NCBI RefSeq assembly: GCF_900111905.1
Contig: NZ_FOKM01000009.1
Location: 205,696 to 269,695 of the forward strand
DNA: 64,000 nt
Reading direction: 5' to 3'
DNA from: Rhizobium sp. NFR07
GTDB lineage: Bacteria; Pseudomonadota; Alphaproteobacteria; Rhizobiales; Rhizobiaceae
The position numbers and the translations under genes were made by a program. Under the pieces are notes generated by a model. That model worked only from the letters and a program-made list of their open reading frames with translations, searched no databases and was not told the DNA's origin. Shown piece by piece: positions 1 to 9,157 of the stretch. How positions within the stretch are numbered: position 1 is the first letter of the stretch; each line of letters opens with the position of its first letter.

Positions 1-327
1 CCGGGCATCCATCCCGGCTGCGTCATCGCCTCGATCTGCTATCAGGAGAGACTGTTCGACCGCGAGGTTCATGCGCTCAACGCCAGCTCGGTCTCGTCGT
101 GGAACGAGCGCTTCCTCGGCTATCTGGAGGAAATCTCCGCCACTTACCCGCCGCAGGAGCCGGTCAACCTCCGGGATCTCGCCACCATGCTGTCATGCAC
201 ATTCGACGGTGCCATCATCATGTCCAAGGTGCTGAACGACTCGACGCAACTGGAGCGGCAGGTCCTGACCTACCGCTCCTATATCAAGCTTCTCTTTGGT
301 CAGCCGACACACGACCGCGCGGCATGA
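1..327 (+). CDS. TetR/AcrR-family transcriptional regulator, C-terminal part
   Basis: The reading frame is open from base 1 to a TGA at 325-327, so only the last 108 residues are present and the DNA-binding helix-turn-helix lies outside the window. The remaining part has the helical ligand-binding pattern of TetR C-terminal domains: an early HPGC-xIAS segment, a long amphipathic helix, and a late segment (FDGAIIMSKVLND) that usually forms the dimer interface. It is followed after 34 bp by the convergent azlD gene. The target and ligand cannot be read from this fragment. The family call is moderately sure. Confidence 0.7.
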   Translation, partial: PGIHPGCVIASICYQERLFDREVHALNASSVSSWNERFLGYLEEISATYPPQEPVNLRDLATMLSCTFDGAIIMSKVLNDSTQLERQVLTYRSYIKLLFGQPTHDRAA

Positions 328-361
328 ATGCTGCCTATTGGCACGAGCAGAAATCGCCCCG

Positions 362-664
362 CTAAAGGCCGACGGCCCGGAGGAGTGCCACGCAGGTCAC
401 CCCGAGGCCGACGGCGGCCAGCATCGGCAGCCGGAAGGCGGCCAGCGCGGTAACGAGGCATGCGATCGTCTCGGCAATGCCGGTAGCCAATGCCGTGGGC
501 GCGACGACCGCCATCAGCACGGCTGGCGGAATGGCCTCGATTGCCGCACGGAGCGGACCTTCAAGCGAGACGTGACGAAGCAGGAACAGCCCGCTCAGCC
601 GGGTGAGCATGGTCGCGGCTGCCATTGCCAGGATGGCGAGAAAGCTTGAGAGTTCGACGGTCAT
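362..664 (-). CDS. azlD: AzlD-family small subunit of branched-chain amino acid exporter
   Basis: A protein of about 100 residues made of hydrophobic helices, with the AzlD pattern: an N-terminal helix, the segment TRLSGLFLLRHV, then EAIPPAVLMAVVAPTAL. AzlD partners AzlC in exporting branched-chain amino acids or their analogues across the inner membrane. The ATG at 664-662 overlaps the azlC stop in an ATGA (664-661), so the two are translationally coupled. An in-frame upstream codon at 676 exists, but the ATGA overlap makes 664 the better start. Confidence 0.85.
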   Translation of the reverse strand: MTVELSSFLAILAMAAATMLTRLSGLFLLRHVSLEGPLRAAIEAIPPAVLMAVVAPTALATGIAETIACLVTALAAFRLPMLAAVGLGVTCVALLRAVGL

Positions 665-1386
665 TGTTCGACGCACCCCTCTTTGCGCCCGGCGGCAACG
701 AGAGCGGTGACGAGCCCGGCAAGCGCTCCGGCGGCGATATACCAGACGCCCGGAACGAAATGCTGCACGAAGACCGCGGCCGCAGCACTAGCGATCAGGA
801 TTGCACCGGTATCAGCCCCTTTCCAGAATCCCATGACCAGCACGATGAAGACGGCCGGAAAGGCGAAGTCCAGGCCGATCACCGCCGGATCGCCAAGCAA
901 GGCGCCGAGCATCGCCCCGGCCAGGCTGGACAGCACCCAGGCGAGATAGAACGGTGCCGCAAGCCCGAAGAACCAGAAGGGTGTCAGCCTTGCGACACGG
1001 GCCCGAAATTCGGCCATCGCCCAGATCTCGTCTGCCAGAAAGAGCATCGAGACGGCACGGGCGCGAGGCGAGAATGCCTGCATCCGTGCAGCCAGTGACG
1101 CACTCATCAGCACGTGACGTATATTGACCAGCAGCGCCGCCAGGCCGAGGCTCGCCCAGGCGGCGGGATGGGTCCAGATATCCATCGCCACGAATTGCGA
1201 GCCGCCGGCAAAGACCAGCGCGCTCATCAATCCGGCCTCAGTGGTCGAAAGTCCCTTGGTGGCCGCGACCGTCCCGAAGACGAGACCGATCGGGATGACG
1301 GCGGCGATAAGCGGCGCGATGGATCGCATGCCGCCAAGCATTTCCTGAAGACGATTGGTTTCGGTCACGTAGAACAAGGCTCCCAT
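661..1386 (-). CDS. azlC: AzlC-family branched-chain amino acid permease
   Basis: An integral membrane protein of up to 241 residues with the AzlC signature: an early helix AAVIPIGLVFG, then GLMSALVFAGGSQF and NIRHVLMSASLA. The family forms the large subunit of the AzlCD branched-chain amino acid exporter. It is followed directly by azlD with a 4-bp overlap and preceded by an AraC regulator on the same strand. The start is uncertain: ATG 1386 has no clear ribosome site, while GTG 1368 has a GGGAG about 11 bases upstream and would give 235 residues. Confidence 0.88.
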   Translation of the reverse strand: MGALFYVTETNRLQEMLGGMRSIAPLIAAVIPIGLVFGTVAATKGLSTTEAGLMSALVFAGGSQFVAMDIWTHPAAWASLGLAALLVNIRHVLMSASLAARMQAFSPRARAVSMLFLADEIWAMAEFRARVARLTPFWFFGLAAPFYLAWVLSSLAGAMLGALLGDPAVIGLDFAFPAVFIVLVMGFWKGADTGAILIASAAAAVFVQHFVPGVWYIAAGALAGLVTALVAAGRKEGCVEQ

Positions 1387-1482
1387 TGCGCCGGCCGTGA
1401 TAGCTGCGCCGGCCAGCTAGGTCTTGAACGAAAGTGATCGGTAGCAGGAAAGAAGAAACGCGCCTAACGCCCGAGGGGGCCG

Positions 1483-2340
1483 TCAGCGGGCGCGGTATTG
1501 GCCCGGGGTCAGGCCGGTACGCGCCTTGAAATGGCGGGTGAAATGCGCCTGGTCGGCAAAGCCGCATTCGAATGCGATCGCCGCCGGCTGACCGCCCTCG
1601 CGCAGACTGCGACGCGCCTGGCGGATGCGCAGATCCGTCAGGAAGGAATGGGGCGTTATATGGAATTCACGTCGGAAGGCGCGGATGAGATGGGCTCGGC
1701 TGAGACCGGCAACCGCCGCCAGTTCTTCCAGCCCGATATCCGAGGCATAATGCTCGACCAGATAGTCGCGGGCGCGGGAAACGGCGCTCTTCTCGGCCGT
1801 ATCCGTCGGCACGATGATCGCGCTGCCGTGGCGGTAGAACAGCGCACCGAGCACCTGGAACATCGCCTGGCTGGTTTCCAGGGCGCCTACACCGGCCTCC
1901 AGCGTCAGATGCGCCTGGTGAAAGGCCGCAGAAAGCGTTTCGTCGCGCAGCACCTGCCGACCGAAGGCAGGCGTGCCATGGACCGGCTTGCCGGTCGCAT
2001 CCTCGAGGATTTCGCGAAGCAGTGACAGGTCCGGATAGATCATCCGGTAGCGGTATCCGCCATTGCGGGGTGCGCCATCGTGGATCACGCCGGGGTTCAT
2101 CAGGTAGATGTCGCCGGGTCCGGCAGCTCCCCGCTCACCGCGGATCGTCACGAGTTGCGTGCCCTTCTCGATCGTCCCGATGCCGAACGTGTCGTGCGCG
2201 TGAGGCGCGAACTCGTGAGTTAGGAATGTTGCGGCAAGGCATTCCATTCCGCCGAAACGGCTATCGCGCCAGAAGCGGGTGTTTTCCGCTTCCGCCAGAG
2301 GCATGTACTCCGTCGCCCGTTCCTGCGAGATATTGTCCAT
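1483..2340 (-). CDS. AraC-family transcriptional regulator, likely controls azlCD
   Basis: A 285-residue protein with an N-terminal cupin-like sensor domain (HEFAPHAHDTFGIG near residue 43, then strands and MNPGVIHDG) and a C-terminal pair of helix-turn-helix motifs from about residue 185. Both HTH units are readable: LEELAAVAGLSRAHLIRAFR and the second with CGFADQAHFTRHFK. The cupin-HTH arrangement is typical of AraC regulators linked to amino acid exporters. It lies 96 bp upstream of azlC on the same strand, so control of azlCD by this protein is a reasonable inference. The effector is unknown. Confidence 0.85.
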   Translation of the reverse strand: MDNISQERATEYMPLAEAENTRFWRDSRFGGMECLAATFLTHEFAPHAHDTFGIGTIEKGTQLVTIRGERGAAGPGDIYLMNPGVIHDGAPRNGGYRYRMIYPDLSLLREILEDATGKPVHGTPAFGRQVLRDETLSAAFHQAHLTLEAGVGALETSQAMFQVLGALFYRHGSAIIVPTDTAEKSAVSRARDYLVEHYASDIGLEELAAVAGLSRAHLIRAFRREFHITPHSFLTDLRIRQARRSLREGGQPAAIAFECGFADQAHFTRHFKARTGLTPGQYRAR

Positions 2341-2405
2341 CGCGATTGCCTAGCATTTTTCGCCGGGCGGTTCTTGAATAAAAGTGACGGCCTGTAGCGG
2401 GCCGG

Positions 2406-3113
2406 TCAGGCGATCCTGCGGGCTGCGACGCGTCCCATCGGATGCAGCGAATGGACCTGGAAAGGCGCGCCCGGCTCTTCCTCGACGAACAGTGCGAGAT
2501 TGGCGATATCCACCGGCTTCATCAGATAGGGCGCGAAATATTCCTTCAGGGCCAGTTCAAAGTGCCGGATGTCGCTCGGCGCCAGCGGGCCTGTGAGCGA
2601 CATATGGAAGCGGAACTCGTCCATCACGTAAGGATGGCCCCAGCGATAAAGATTGGTGAACTGCGACGCCGAAAGATCATTGGTGTCGCTGCGCTCGATC
2701 TCGGCCTCCGAGATCGGTGCACGGAAGGCGTCGAACTCCTGCACGACGGCGCAGGCGAAGTGCCGCATGTGCTCGCATGGCCTTTCCGGCATGAGGCCGA
2801 AAAAACTGCCGAGACGGCCGATTTCCAGCAATGGAAGCTGGAAGGGTTCGTGGGCACCGGCAAAACGCATCAGGTGGCGCAGCAGCATCGACTCGCTGAT
2901 TTCAGGCGCGAGACGAAAAGGCGCCTTCAGCGTTGCGTGGAAGCCGCTGCGGCGCGGGATTGCGGTGTTGAAGGCGATATCGTGAAGGCCGATGCCGCGC
3001 ACGGCGGGCGGCTCGATCATGTCGCCGGAGAATGCATTGCGTCCGAGCCATTGCGACGCGGCAAGCGTCAACGGATCATGAGCCGGCGGCGTGAAATAGA
3101 TTGCATAGCGCAT
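2406..3113 (-). CDS. DUF1045 protein, 2H phosphoesterase-like
   Basis: This 235-residue protein carries two short histidine motifs spaced as in the 2H phosphoesterase fold: HATLKAPF at residue 59 and HMSLTGPL at residue 170. The N-terminus MRYAIYFTPP and the overall length match DUF1045, a family often found among phosphonate-use genes, where it has been suggested to act on cyclic phosphate intermediates. No phn genes are visible here, so the substrate is open. The start is well supported by GAAGGTGA just upstream of ATG 3113. Confidence 0.82.
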   Translation of the reverse strand: MRYAIYFTPPAHDPLTLAASQWLGRNAFSGDMIEPPAVRGIGLHDIAFNTAIPRRSGFHATLKAPFRLAPEISESMLLRHLMRFAGAHEPFQLPLLEIGRLGSFFGLMPERPCEHMRHFACAVVQEFDAFRAPISEAEIERSDTNDLSASQFTNLYRWGHPYVMDEFRFHMSLTGPLAPSDIRHFELALKEYFAPYLMKPVDIANLALFVEEEPGAPFQVHSLHPMGRVAARRIA

Positions 3114-3239
3114 GCGTCACCTTCTCGTGCATCCCTGTCAACGCCCTGTTTGATTACGCATTTGCTTAATCAGCCCCTGATGAGCCAACTAAGTGATTTG
3201 CGTGACAGATTAACGACGGAAGCGGTGGCAAATTCGCGT

Positions 3240-4439
3240 TTAACGAGCAGTCAGGGAAAGATGGCTTTCGAGCGTAAATGACGGAGGAATCCGCATCTCG
3301 CGGCCCAGAATGCCGGCAAGCGCCGCATCCGCAAGTTGATGAGCCACGCCGAAACTCACCTTGAAGCCGCCCGTGAGCGCGATCACTTGGCGGTGATCCG
3401 GATGGGGGCCGACCATCGGGTCGCGGCCGATCGCCTTCGGGCGCAGTCCCGCCCAGCGCTCGACCAGTCGCGCGTTCCTCAAGGAGGGCACGAGCACCCG
3501 TGCCCGGTCGAGGAGATCATCGAGCTTTGCATCTGTGGAGAAAGGCCCATCAAAGCTCTCCTCGCTGGTGCTGCCGATGGCCACATGGCCGTCCTCGTGG
3601 GGAACGACATAGAGGCCGTTGAGGAAGACCAGCGGCCATTCGGCATCGATATCCGCCTTCAAAAGCGCCGCCTGCCCCTTCACCGGCTGGCCGATCGGCT
3701 GAGACAGGAGCGGTGAAACGGCCTCGAGAAGCGGGAACGAGTGATGGCCGGCCGCGACGATGCAGTGGCCGAAGGCGATGGATGAGCCGTCTGCGAAAAG
3801 CACACGGCGAGCCTCAGCGTCGATGCGCGCCGCTTCGAGCCCCTCCACGACGGTGACGTGCCGGGCGTTTGCAAGGTTAGCGGCGAGCGCCGCGATCAGC
3901 CTGCGCGGCGAGACCCTGGCGGCGAATGTGTCATGCACGATGCCCGCCTCGGCGAAGGCAGCGTCAGGCCAGCCCTTCTGCGGCACCTCGTCCAGGACCT
4001 GCCAGCGGAACCGGCCATCGCCGCCCTGCCAGTTGGCTTCGGCATCCTGCGAATGGCGCAGCGCGATATCTCTCAGATGCGGCTTTGGCAGCGGGATCAG
4101 TCGGCCGGAGCGGCGGTAGCCGCAGGACAGCCCCGTCTCCGCCTCGATCCACCGCACCTCGTCTTCGAGAGCAAGAAGCGCATCGAACTGGAATTGCTTC
4201 TTCTCGTTCCATTTGTCCGGCGTGTGAGACATCAATGCGCCGAGCAGGCCGCCGCTTGCCCCCTGCCCCAGCCGACCGGCATCGACGAGCAAGGTGCGGA
4301 TGCCGAGGCGTCCCGCCTTTACAGCCGCCCAGAGCCCCATGATGCCGCCGCCGAGGATGACGAGATCGGCAGAGGCCGGCAGATCGCGCGGGCTGCCAGA
4401 TTGACCATCGTGGCCGGCCGGATTATCCGCTTGTCCCAT
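3240..4439 (-). CDS. FAD-dependent oxidoreductase (DAO family), candidate MnmC oxidase partner
   Basis: A protein of about 399 residues with an N-terminal FAD-binding Rossmann motif (LVILGGGIMGLWAA near residue 28), an acidic strand end (LLVDAG), and a C-terminal segment (GGFKVSFGVAHQLAD) that closes the FAD site, as in glycine and D-amino acid oxidases. It is divergent from mnmD with start codons overlapping in one CATG (4437-4440). In E. coli the oxidase that turns cmnm5U34 into nm5U34 is fused to the MnmD methyltransferase as MnmC. The unfused pairing here suggests the same role, but the sequence also resembles ThiO-type oxidases. A GTG at 4445 is an alternative start. Confidence 0.75.
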   Translation of the reverse strand: MGQADNPAGHDGQSGSPRDLPASADLVILGGGIMGLWAAVKAGRLGIRTLLVDAGRLGQGASGGLLGALMSHTPDKWNEKKQFQFDALLALEDEVRWIEAETGLSCGYRRSGRLIPLPKPHLRDIALRHSQDAEANWQGGDGRFRWQVLDEVPQKGWPDAAFAEAGIVHDTFAARVSPRRLIAALAANLANARHVTVVEGLEAARIDAEARRVLFADGSSIAFGHCIVAAGHHSFPLLEAVSPLLSQPIGQPVKGQAALLKADIDAEWPLVFLNGLYVVPHEDGHVAIGSTSEESFDGPFSTDAKLDDLLDRARVLVPSLRNARLVERWAGLRPKAIGRDPMVGPHPDHRQVIALTGGFKVSFGVAHQLADAALAGILGREMRIPPSFTLESHLSLTAR

Positions 4440-5199
4440 GAGCACGCACGATCCCGAATTTGATACACGACAAGGCCATCAGCCCGAGACGCAGACGCTG
4501 GACTGGCATGACGGCGATATGCCGTATTCGCACGAATTTGGCGATCACTTTTATTGCCGCACCGACGGCCGGCTGGAATGCGGCCATGTGTTTCTCGCCG
4601 GCAACGGGCTGCCGGAGCGCTGGCAGACAATGTCTCCGGATGGAGACGGCCTTCGCATCGGCGAACTCGGTTTCGGCACGGGTCTCAATTTTTGCGAGAC
4701 CTGGCGGCAATGGACGCTTGCCCGCAAGCCGGGGACGCACCTGCATTTCACCTCCTTCGAACTCTACCCGATGAAGAGCGACGAGATCGATCGGGCGCTT
4801 GCCCGCTGGCCGGAGATCGATGCCGAGCGCAAGGCGCTGGTCGCGGCCTGGCCGGAAAGCCCGGAAGGGCATGTGACAATCAACGTGGATGAGCAGACAC
4901 GACTGACCGTTGTCTGTGGCCCAGCGCTCGAAGGCGTCACGGCGGCGGAAGCGGATTTCGATGCCTGGTTCCTCGACGGCTTCGCCCCGTCCCGCAATCC
5001 CGGCATGTGGTCGCCCGAACTGATGCAGGCACTGTTCGACAGGACGAAACCCGGCGGCACCTTCGGCACCTATGCAGCGGCAGGCTTCGTGCGCCGTAAT
5101 CTTGCCGGCGCAGGCTTTGCCGTCGAGCGCCGGCCGGGCTTCGCCGGCAAGCGCGAAATGCTGTGCGGTGTGAAAGCGGAACGGTCGACGTCTGCGTAA
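4438..5199 (+). CDS. mnmD: tRNA 5-methylaminomethyl-2-thiouridine(34) methyltransferase MnmD
   Basis: A 253-residue SAM-dependent methyltransferase. The N-terminal PYSHEFGDHFYC and CGHVFLAGNGLPERW segments are characteristic of the MnmD/MnmC N-domain, followed by the SAM-binding motif GELGFGTGLNFCETW and the catalytic-region motif AWFLDGFAPSRNPGMW. It methylates nm5s2U34 to mnm5s2U34 in the wobble position of tRNAs for Lys, Glu, Gln and others. This is a stand-alone version; the oxidase half is encoded divergently next door. No strong ribosome site precedes ATG 4438, fitting the head-to-head overlap with the neighbour. Confidence 0.9.
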   Translation: MSTHDPEFDTRQGHQPETQTLDWHDGDMPYSHEFGDHFYCRTDGRLECGHVFLAGNGLPERWQTMSPDGDGLRIGELGFGTGLNFCETWRQWTLARKPGTHLHFTSFELYPMKSDEIDRALARWPEIDAERKALVAAWPESPEGHVTINVDEQTRLTVVCGPALEGVTAAEADFDAWFLDGFAPSRNPGMWSPELMQALFDRTKPGGTFGTYAAAGFVRRNLAGAGFAVERRPGFAGKREMLCGVKAERSTSA

Positions 5200-5247
5200 C
5201 TACCTGAAGCGCGCGGGCATCACCGACCGGTGACGCCCGTCGGTCGA

Positions 5248-8200
5248 TTATCGCGACTTCGAGGTCATGCGGGCGCCGCCGATCCACGTCCTGACCTTGT
5301 CCTCCAGCGCCTCCGGGCTGATCGGCTTGGACAGGTAATCGTCCATGCCGGCCTGGAAGCAGAGTTCGCGGTCACTTTCCAGCGCATGCGCGGTGACGCC
5401 GATGATCGGCGTATGGGTGCCGGTCTTCTGCTCCAGCTCGCGGATGCGCCGTGTTGCCTGATGGCCGTTCATGATCGGCATGGAGACGTCCATGATGATG
5501 ACCGCCGGATCGTTGGCCTGCCAGGCCTCGACCGCCTCGGCACCATTCCTGACGATCTGGAACAGCCAGCCGGTGGTCTGCAGGATCTGGGTGAAGACGA
5601 TCTGGTTGACCTCGTTGTCTTCCGCGACAAGCACGTCGAGCGATGGCGTGGCCTGCACCGGAGCGGTAGACGGCGCCGATGTCACCGGGGCGGGACCCGA
5701 TACTGCCGACCCCGGATCACTGGCGATTGCGGCCTCCATCCGCCGCTTGCTGCGGACCGCGCGAACCACGTCGATCACCGTGCTGCGCAACAGGTTTGCG
5801 CGTGCCGGCTTCATCAGATGCGCATGGATCTGCAGCTCGGCGAACATGCTTTCGTCGCTCGCCATGTCCATCGAGGTGAGGAAGATGACACCGGTTCCGT
5901 CGAAGCGCTGGTCGCGGCGAAGCGCCTTGGCGAAGTCGAGACCGTTCATCTGCGGCATGTGATAGTCGAGCACGATGGCGTCGACGGTAATGCCGATCCG
6001 CACCGCCTCGCTCAGAACCGCAAGCCCCTCGTGGCCGCTTTCCGCTGCAACCGTATCGAAGCCCCACATGCTCAGCTGTTCGGTGAGGATGCGTCGGTTG
6101 ACGACGTTGTCGTCGACGATCAGCACCCGCGCACCGCAGGTATTGATCGGCAGCGTCGTTTCCTGCTTGCGCTCGGCGACGATCGGGAACGGCAGGCTGA
6201 CGGTGAAGACCGAGCCGCGGCCGACTTCGCTCGTCACGCCGACCGAACCGCCGAACAGATCGACGAGGCCGGACGTGATCGCAAGACCGAGACCTGTACC
6301 CTCATGACGGCGGGTCGAGGACGTGTCGACCTGTGAAAATTTCTCGAACACGGTCTTCAGCTTCTCGTCGGGAATGCCGAGCCCGGTATCCTCGATGCGG
6401 ATGGTCAGCGTCAGATCGCTGGCGCCGACCGGCTCCGATTTCAGGTCGATGAAGACATGCCCCTTTTCGGTGAACTTGACCGCATTGCCGACGAGGTTGG
6501 TGACGATCTGGCGGAAGCGGCCGGCATCGCCGAGCACGGTTTCGCGGACGGCCGCATCGCCGCGCACGATCAGTTCGATATCCTTGTCGGCGGCAGCCGA
6601 TGACAGCAGCGTCGCAACGTCCTCGATCGCCTCGACCGGATCGAAGGGCGCACGGCGCAGCTTCATCTGGCCCGCATCGATCTTGGAGAAGTCGAGGATG
6701 TCGTTGATGATCGTCAGAAGCGCGTTGCCGGATTTGACGATGATGTCGATGAAAGTCTTCTGGCGGGTATCGAGATTGGACTTCGCCAACAGTTCCGCCA
6801 TCCCGAGGACGCCGTTCATCGGCGTGCGGATCTCGTGGCTCATATTGGCGAGGAATTCCGACTTCGCCCGGTCGGCGGCCTCGGCGCGCTGCAAAAGACG
6901 CGTCAGCTCCTCCTCGCGGGTCTTCGCCTCGGTGACGTCGGTGAAGACCGCAAGCCAGTGGTCGCTGCTCGTCTGCCGCGCCTCGACCTGAACCCACTTG
7001 CGATTCTCGATCTTGAACGATGCGTAGAACGGTATGCCGCTGTCGAAATTGGCTTCCAGCGACCGGAGCGTCGCCATCGCCTCCTGATGCGAGCCGAAAT
7101 CACCGCGACGGACGGCGTGGCGGAAGATCTCGCTCCACTGGGCGCCGGGCGCGGTCATCTCGGCCGGAATTTCCAGCATGGCCGGCAGCGCATCGTTGGA
7201 AAGCTCGACCTCGCCCTCGTGCAGGATGAGAAGGCCCTGCGACATGGCGCTCGTCGCGTCTCGCATGAGCGCGCCGTGACGTTCCAGCGCTGCCCGCGCT
7301 TCCTGGATTTCCGCGTCGCGACGGCGCATGGCGGTCACGTCTGTATGGCTCAAGAGAAGCTTGCCGTCGGTCAGGCGCGTGCCGGAGATCAGCAGCTGCC
7401 GGCCGAGCCGGGTGCGCACCTCAATCGGAATGCCGCCGGTGTCGTCGGCGAGTGCGGCGATGCGCGCCTCGTAGACCGCGTCCAGGCCCCGTGCGGTACC
7501 TTCATAGATGCCGTCTTCATAGTTGACTTCAAGGAATTCGCGATAGGATCGGCCCGGCAATTCGAAGGGCCGGTCGGTATCCCAGAACTCGTAGAAGGAC
7601 GGGCTCGCATATTCGAAGATGAACTGCTCGTTGAGGATGCCGATGCCGACGGGAACGGAATCGAGGATGGTCTGCAGGTCCTTGCTGACCTTCTCCGCCT
7701 TGGCCTGCGCCTCCTTGATCAGCGACACGTCGGTGCGCGAGCAGACGAGATAGCTGCTGCCGTCCTCGGTCTGGATCGACCGCAGCCGCGTCAGGACCGG
7801 AATGACCGATCCATCCGGAAAGGTCATGTCCTCCGACTTGTCGATATTCTCGCCGGCCAGAACACGGGCGTTCTCGTCCCAGAACCGCTCGGCGGCCCAG
7901 GGGAACATTTCCGCTTCCGTCTTGCCGAGATAACGCTCGCGCACATCGCCCAGCATCTGCTCGTAGGCGTGGTTGGCATAGGTCAGTTCGTGCCGGTCAT
8001 TGCGCACGAAGACCGGCGCCGGCAGGTCTTCCAAAATGGCGCGGAACAATTCCGTCTCGGCCACCTGGCCGCGAAGCACCGTTTCCTGTTCCTTGAAGTC
8101 GGTCACGTCCTGGCGGATAGCGATGAGGACGCCATTTTCCAGCCGCTTGTTGACGGTCCGCATCCAGCGGCCGTCGGCCAGCTGATTGATGTTCTCCCAA

Positions 8201-8889
8201 TAGGGCTGGCGGAACGGCTGCATCCGATGCGCGATCCAGTCCTCCCTGCCTTCATCGACCTCAGTCACGTCACGCGGCACGATCTGCCGGCGGCGGTCGA
8301 AGGCGTATCCGAGGATTTCCGTCAGCGTGATGCCGGGCGCGATGTCGATATCCAGCGAGCTGAAATAGTTGACGAGCTGCGAATTGCAGTAGAGCAGCGT
8401 ATCGTCGCGGTCATAGATGCCGATGCCCATTTCGAGCATGTCGAGCGCATCGTCGAGCAGACTGTTGTTGAGGATCGAGCCTCTGGCTGTCGGAAGCGGT
8501 ATGATCTGCGCGGCAGCGGCGGGAGCCGGCTGTGCAGCCAGCATTTCCTCGATCGTCCCGAACAGGTAGGTATGGTCGTTCTCGGTCAGGAAGCGCTCGA
8601 CATGGACCTCATAGCGCAGCGTGCCCTCGCCGTCATGCAGATGGGCGACCTCGTCGCTGCCGAAGACGATGGCGCGGCTTTCCTTTTCCTTGCGTTCGCC
8701 GGTATCGATCATGCCGGGCAGATCGCGGCTCGCACCATCGACGAAATCTGCGTCCGGCAGGCCGAAAAGTGCCGTGTAGGCAGCGTTTACCGCCACGTAG
8801 CGCAGCGCGCTGTCCTTGATGTAGGCCGGTTGCGGCAGATCCTGGATCCGCGCACAGGCTTTGTCGAGCAAGTCGCTGTGCATATCCAC
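5248..8889 (-). CDS. Soluble multi-PAS hybrid sensor histidine kinase with two receiver domains
   Basis: This 1213-residue protein has no transmembrane segment, so it should sense a cytoplasmic signal. In order it shows about five PAS-type domains (residues roughly 1-117, 145-265, 275-395, 405-520, 535-650), a HisKA domain with the H-box MSHEIRTPMNG (His685), a HATPase with VGNAVKFTEKG and GTGLGLAI, and two receiver domains starting at LIVDDNVVNRR and VLVAEDNEVNQ. No Hpt domain is present, so phosphotransfer must go to a separate protein. GTG 8889 has AAGGG at good spacing; ATG 8883 is the alternative. It is convergent with mnmD and otherwise isolated. Confidence 0.9.
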   Translation of the reverse strand: MDMHSDLLDKACARIQDLPQPAYIKDSALRYVAVNAAYTALFGLPDADFVDGASRDLPGMIDTGERKEKESRAIVFGSDEVAHLHDGEGTLRYEVHVERFLTENDHTYLFGTIEEMLAAQPAPAAAAQIIPLPTARGSILNNSLLDDALDMLEMGIGIYDRDDTLLYCNSQLVNYFSSLDIDIAPGITLTEILGYAFDRRRQIVPRDVTEVDEGREDWIAHRMQPFRQPYWENINQLADGRWMRTVNKRLENGVLIAIRQDVTDFKEQETVLRGQVAETELFRAILEDLPAPVFVRNDRHELTYANHAYEQMLGDVRERYLGKTEAEMFPWAAERFWDENARVLAGENIDKSEDMTFPDGSVIPVLTRLRSIQTEDGSSYLVCSRTDVSLIKEAQAKAEKVSKDLQTILDSVPVGIGILNEQFIFEYASPSFYEFWDTDRPFELPGRSYREFLEVNYEDGIYEGTARGLDAVYEARIAALADDTGGIPIEVRTRLGRQLLISGTRLTDGKLLLSHTDVTAMRRRDAEIQEARAALERHGALMRDATSAMSQGLLILHEGEVELSNDALPAMLEIPAEMTAPGAQWSEIFRHAVRRGDFGSHQEAMATLRSLEANFDSGIPFYASFKIENRKWVQVEARQTSSDHWLAVFTDVTEAKTREEELTRLLQRAEAADRAKSEFLANMSHEIRTPMNGVLGMAELLAKSNLDTRQKTFIDIIVKSGNALLTIINDILDFSKIDAGQMKLRRAPFDPVEAIEDVATLLSSAAADKDIELIVRGDAAVRETVLGDAGRFRQIVTNLVGNAVKFTEKGHVFIDLKSEPVGASDLTLTIRIEDTGLGIPDEKLKTVFEKFSQVDTSSTRRHEGTGLGLAITSGLVDLFGGSVGVTSEVGRGSVFTVSLPFPIVAERKQETTLPINTCGARVLIVDDNVVNRRILTEQLSMWGFDTVAAESGHEGLAVLSEAVRIGITVDAIVLDYHMPQMNGLDFAKALRRDQRFDGTGVIFLTSMDMASDESMFAELQIHAHLMKPARANLLRSTVIDVVRAVRSKRRMEAAIASDPGSAVSGPAPVTSAPSTAPVQATPSLDVLVAEDNEVNQIVFTQILQTTGWLFQIVRNGAEAVEAWQANDPAVIIMDVSMPIMNGHQATRRIRELEQKTGTHTPIIGVTAHALESDRELCFQAGMDDYLSKPISPEALEDKVRTWIGGARMTSKSR

Positions 8890-9157
8890 GCGCTGCCGTC
8901 CCTTTTTATGTTCCCGGGAAATTGGCCGATTCTTGTGGCCCTGTGAGCGACGATAACACCATAGCGAGTGTTAACAACGCCTTTTTACCGGCGCTGGTTG
9001 CTCGCATTTTTACTTAGTGCGCAAGCTTTTTGTCCGCATCGCAAGCTCGCATCTCCAGTCGATGTTCTGGAAGAGCCGGTCGGTGGTCGCAAATGACGTG
9101 GGCGGGCCGCCGGAGAATTTGCCACATTTGGCCAAACGCGGCGCGGACGGGACAGCC

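Noticed and set aside
6835..8946. A 703-residue open frame on the plus strand
   Set aside because: Shadow of the hybrid histidine kinase gene, which carries all the expected motifs.
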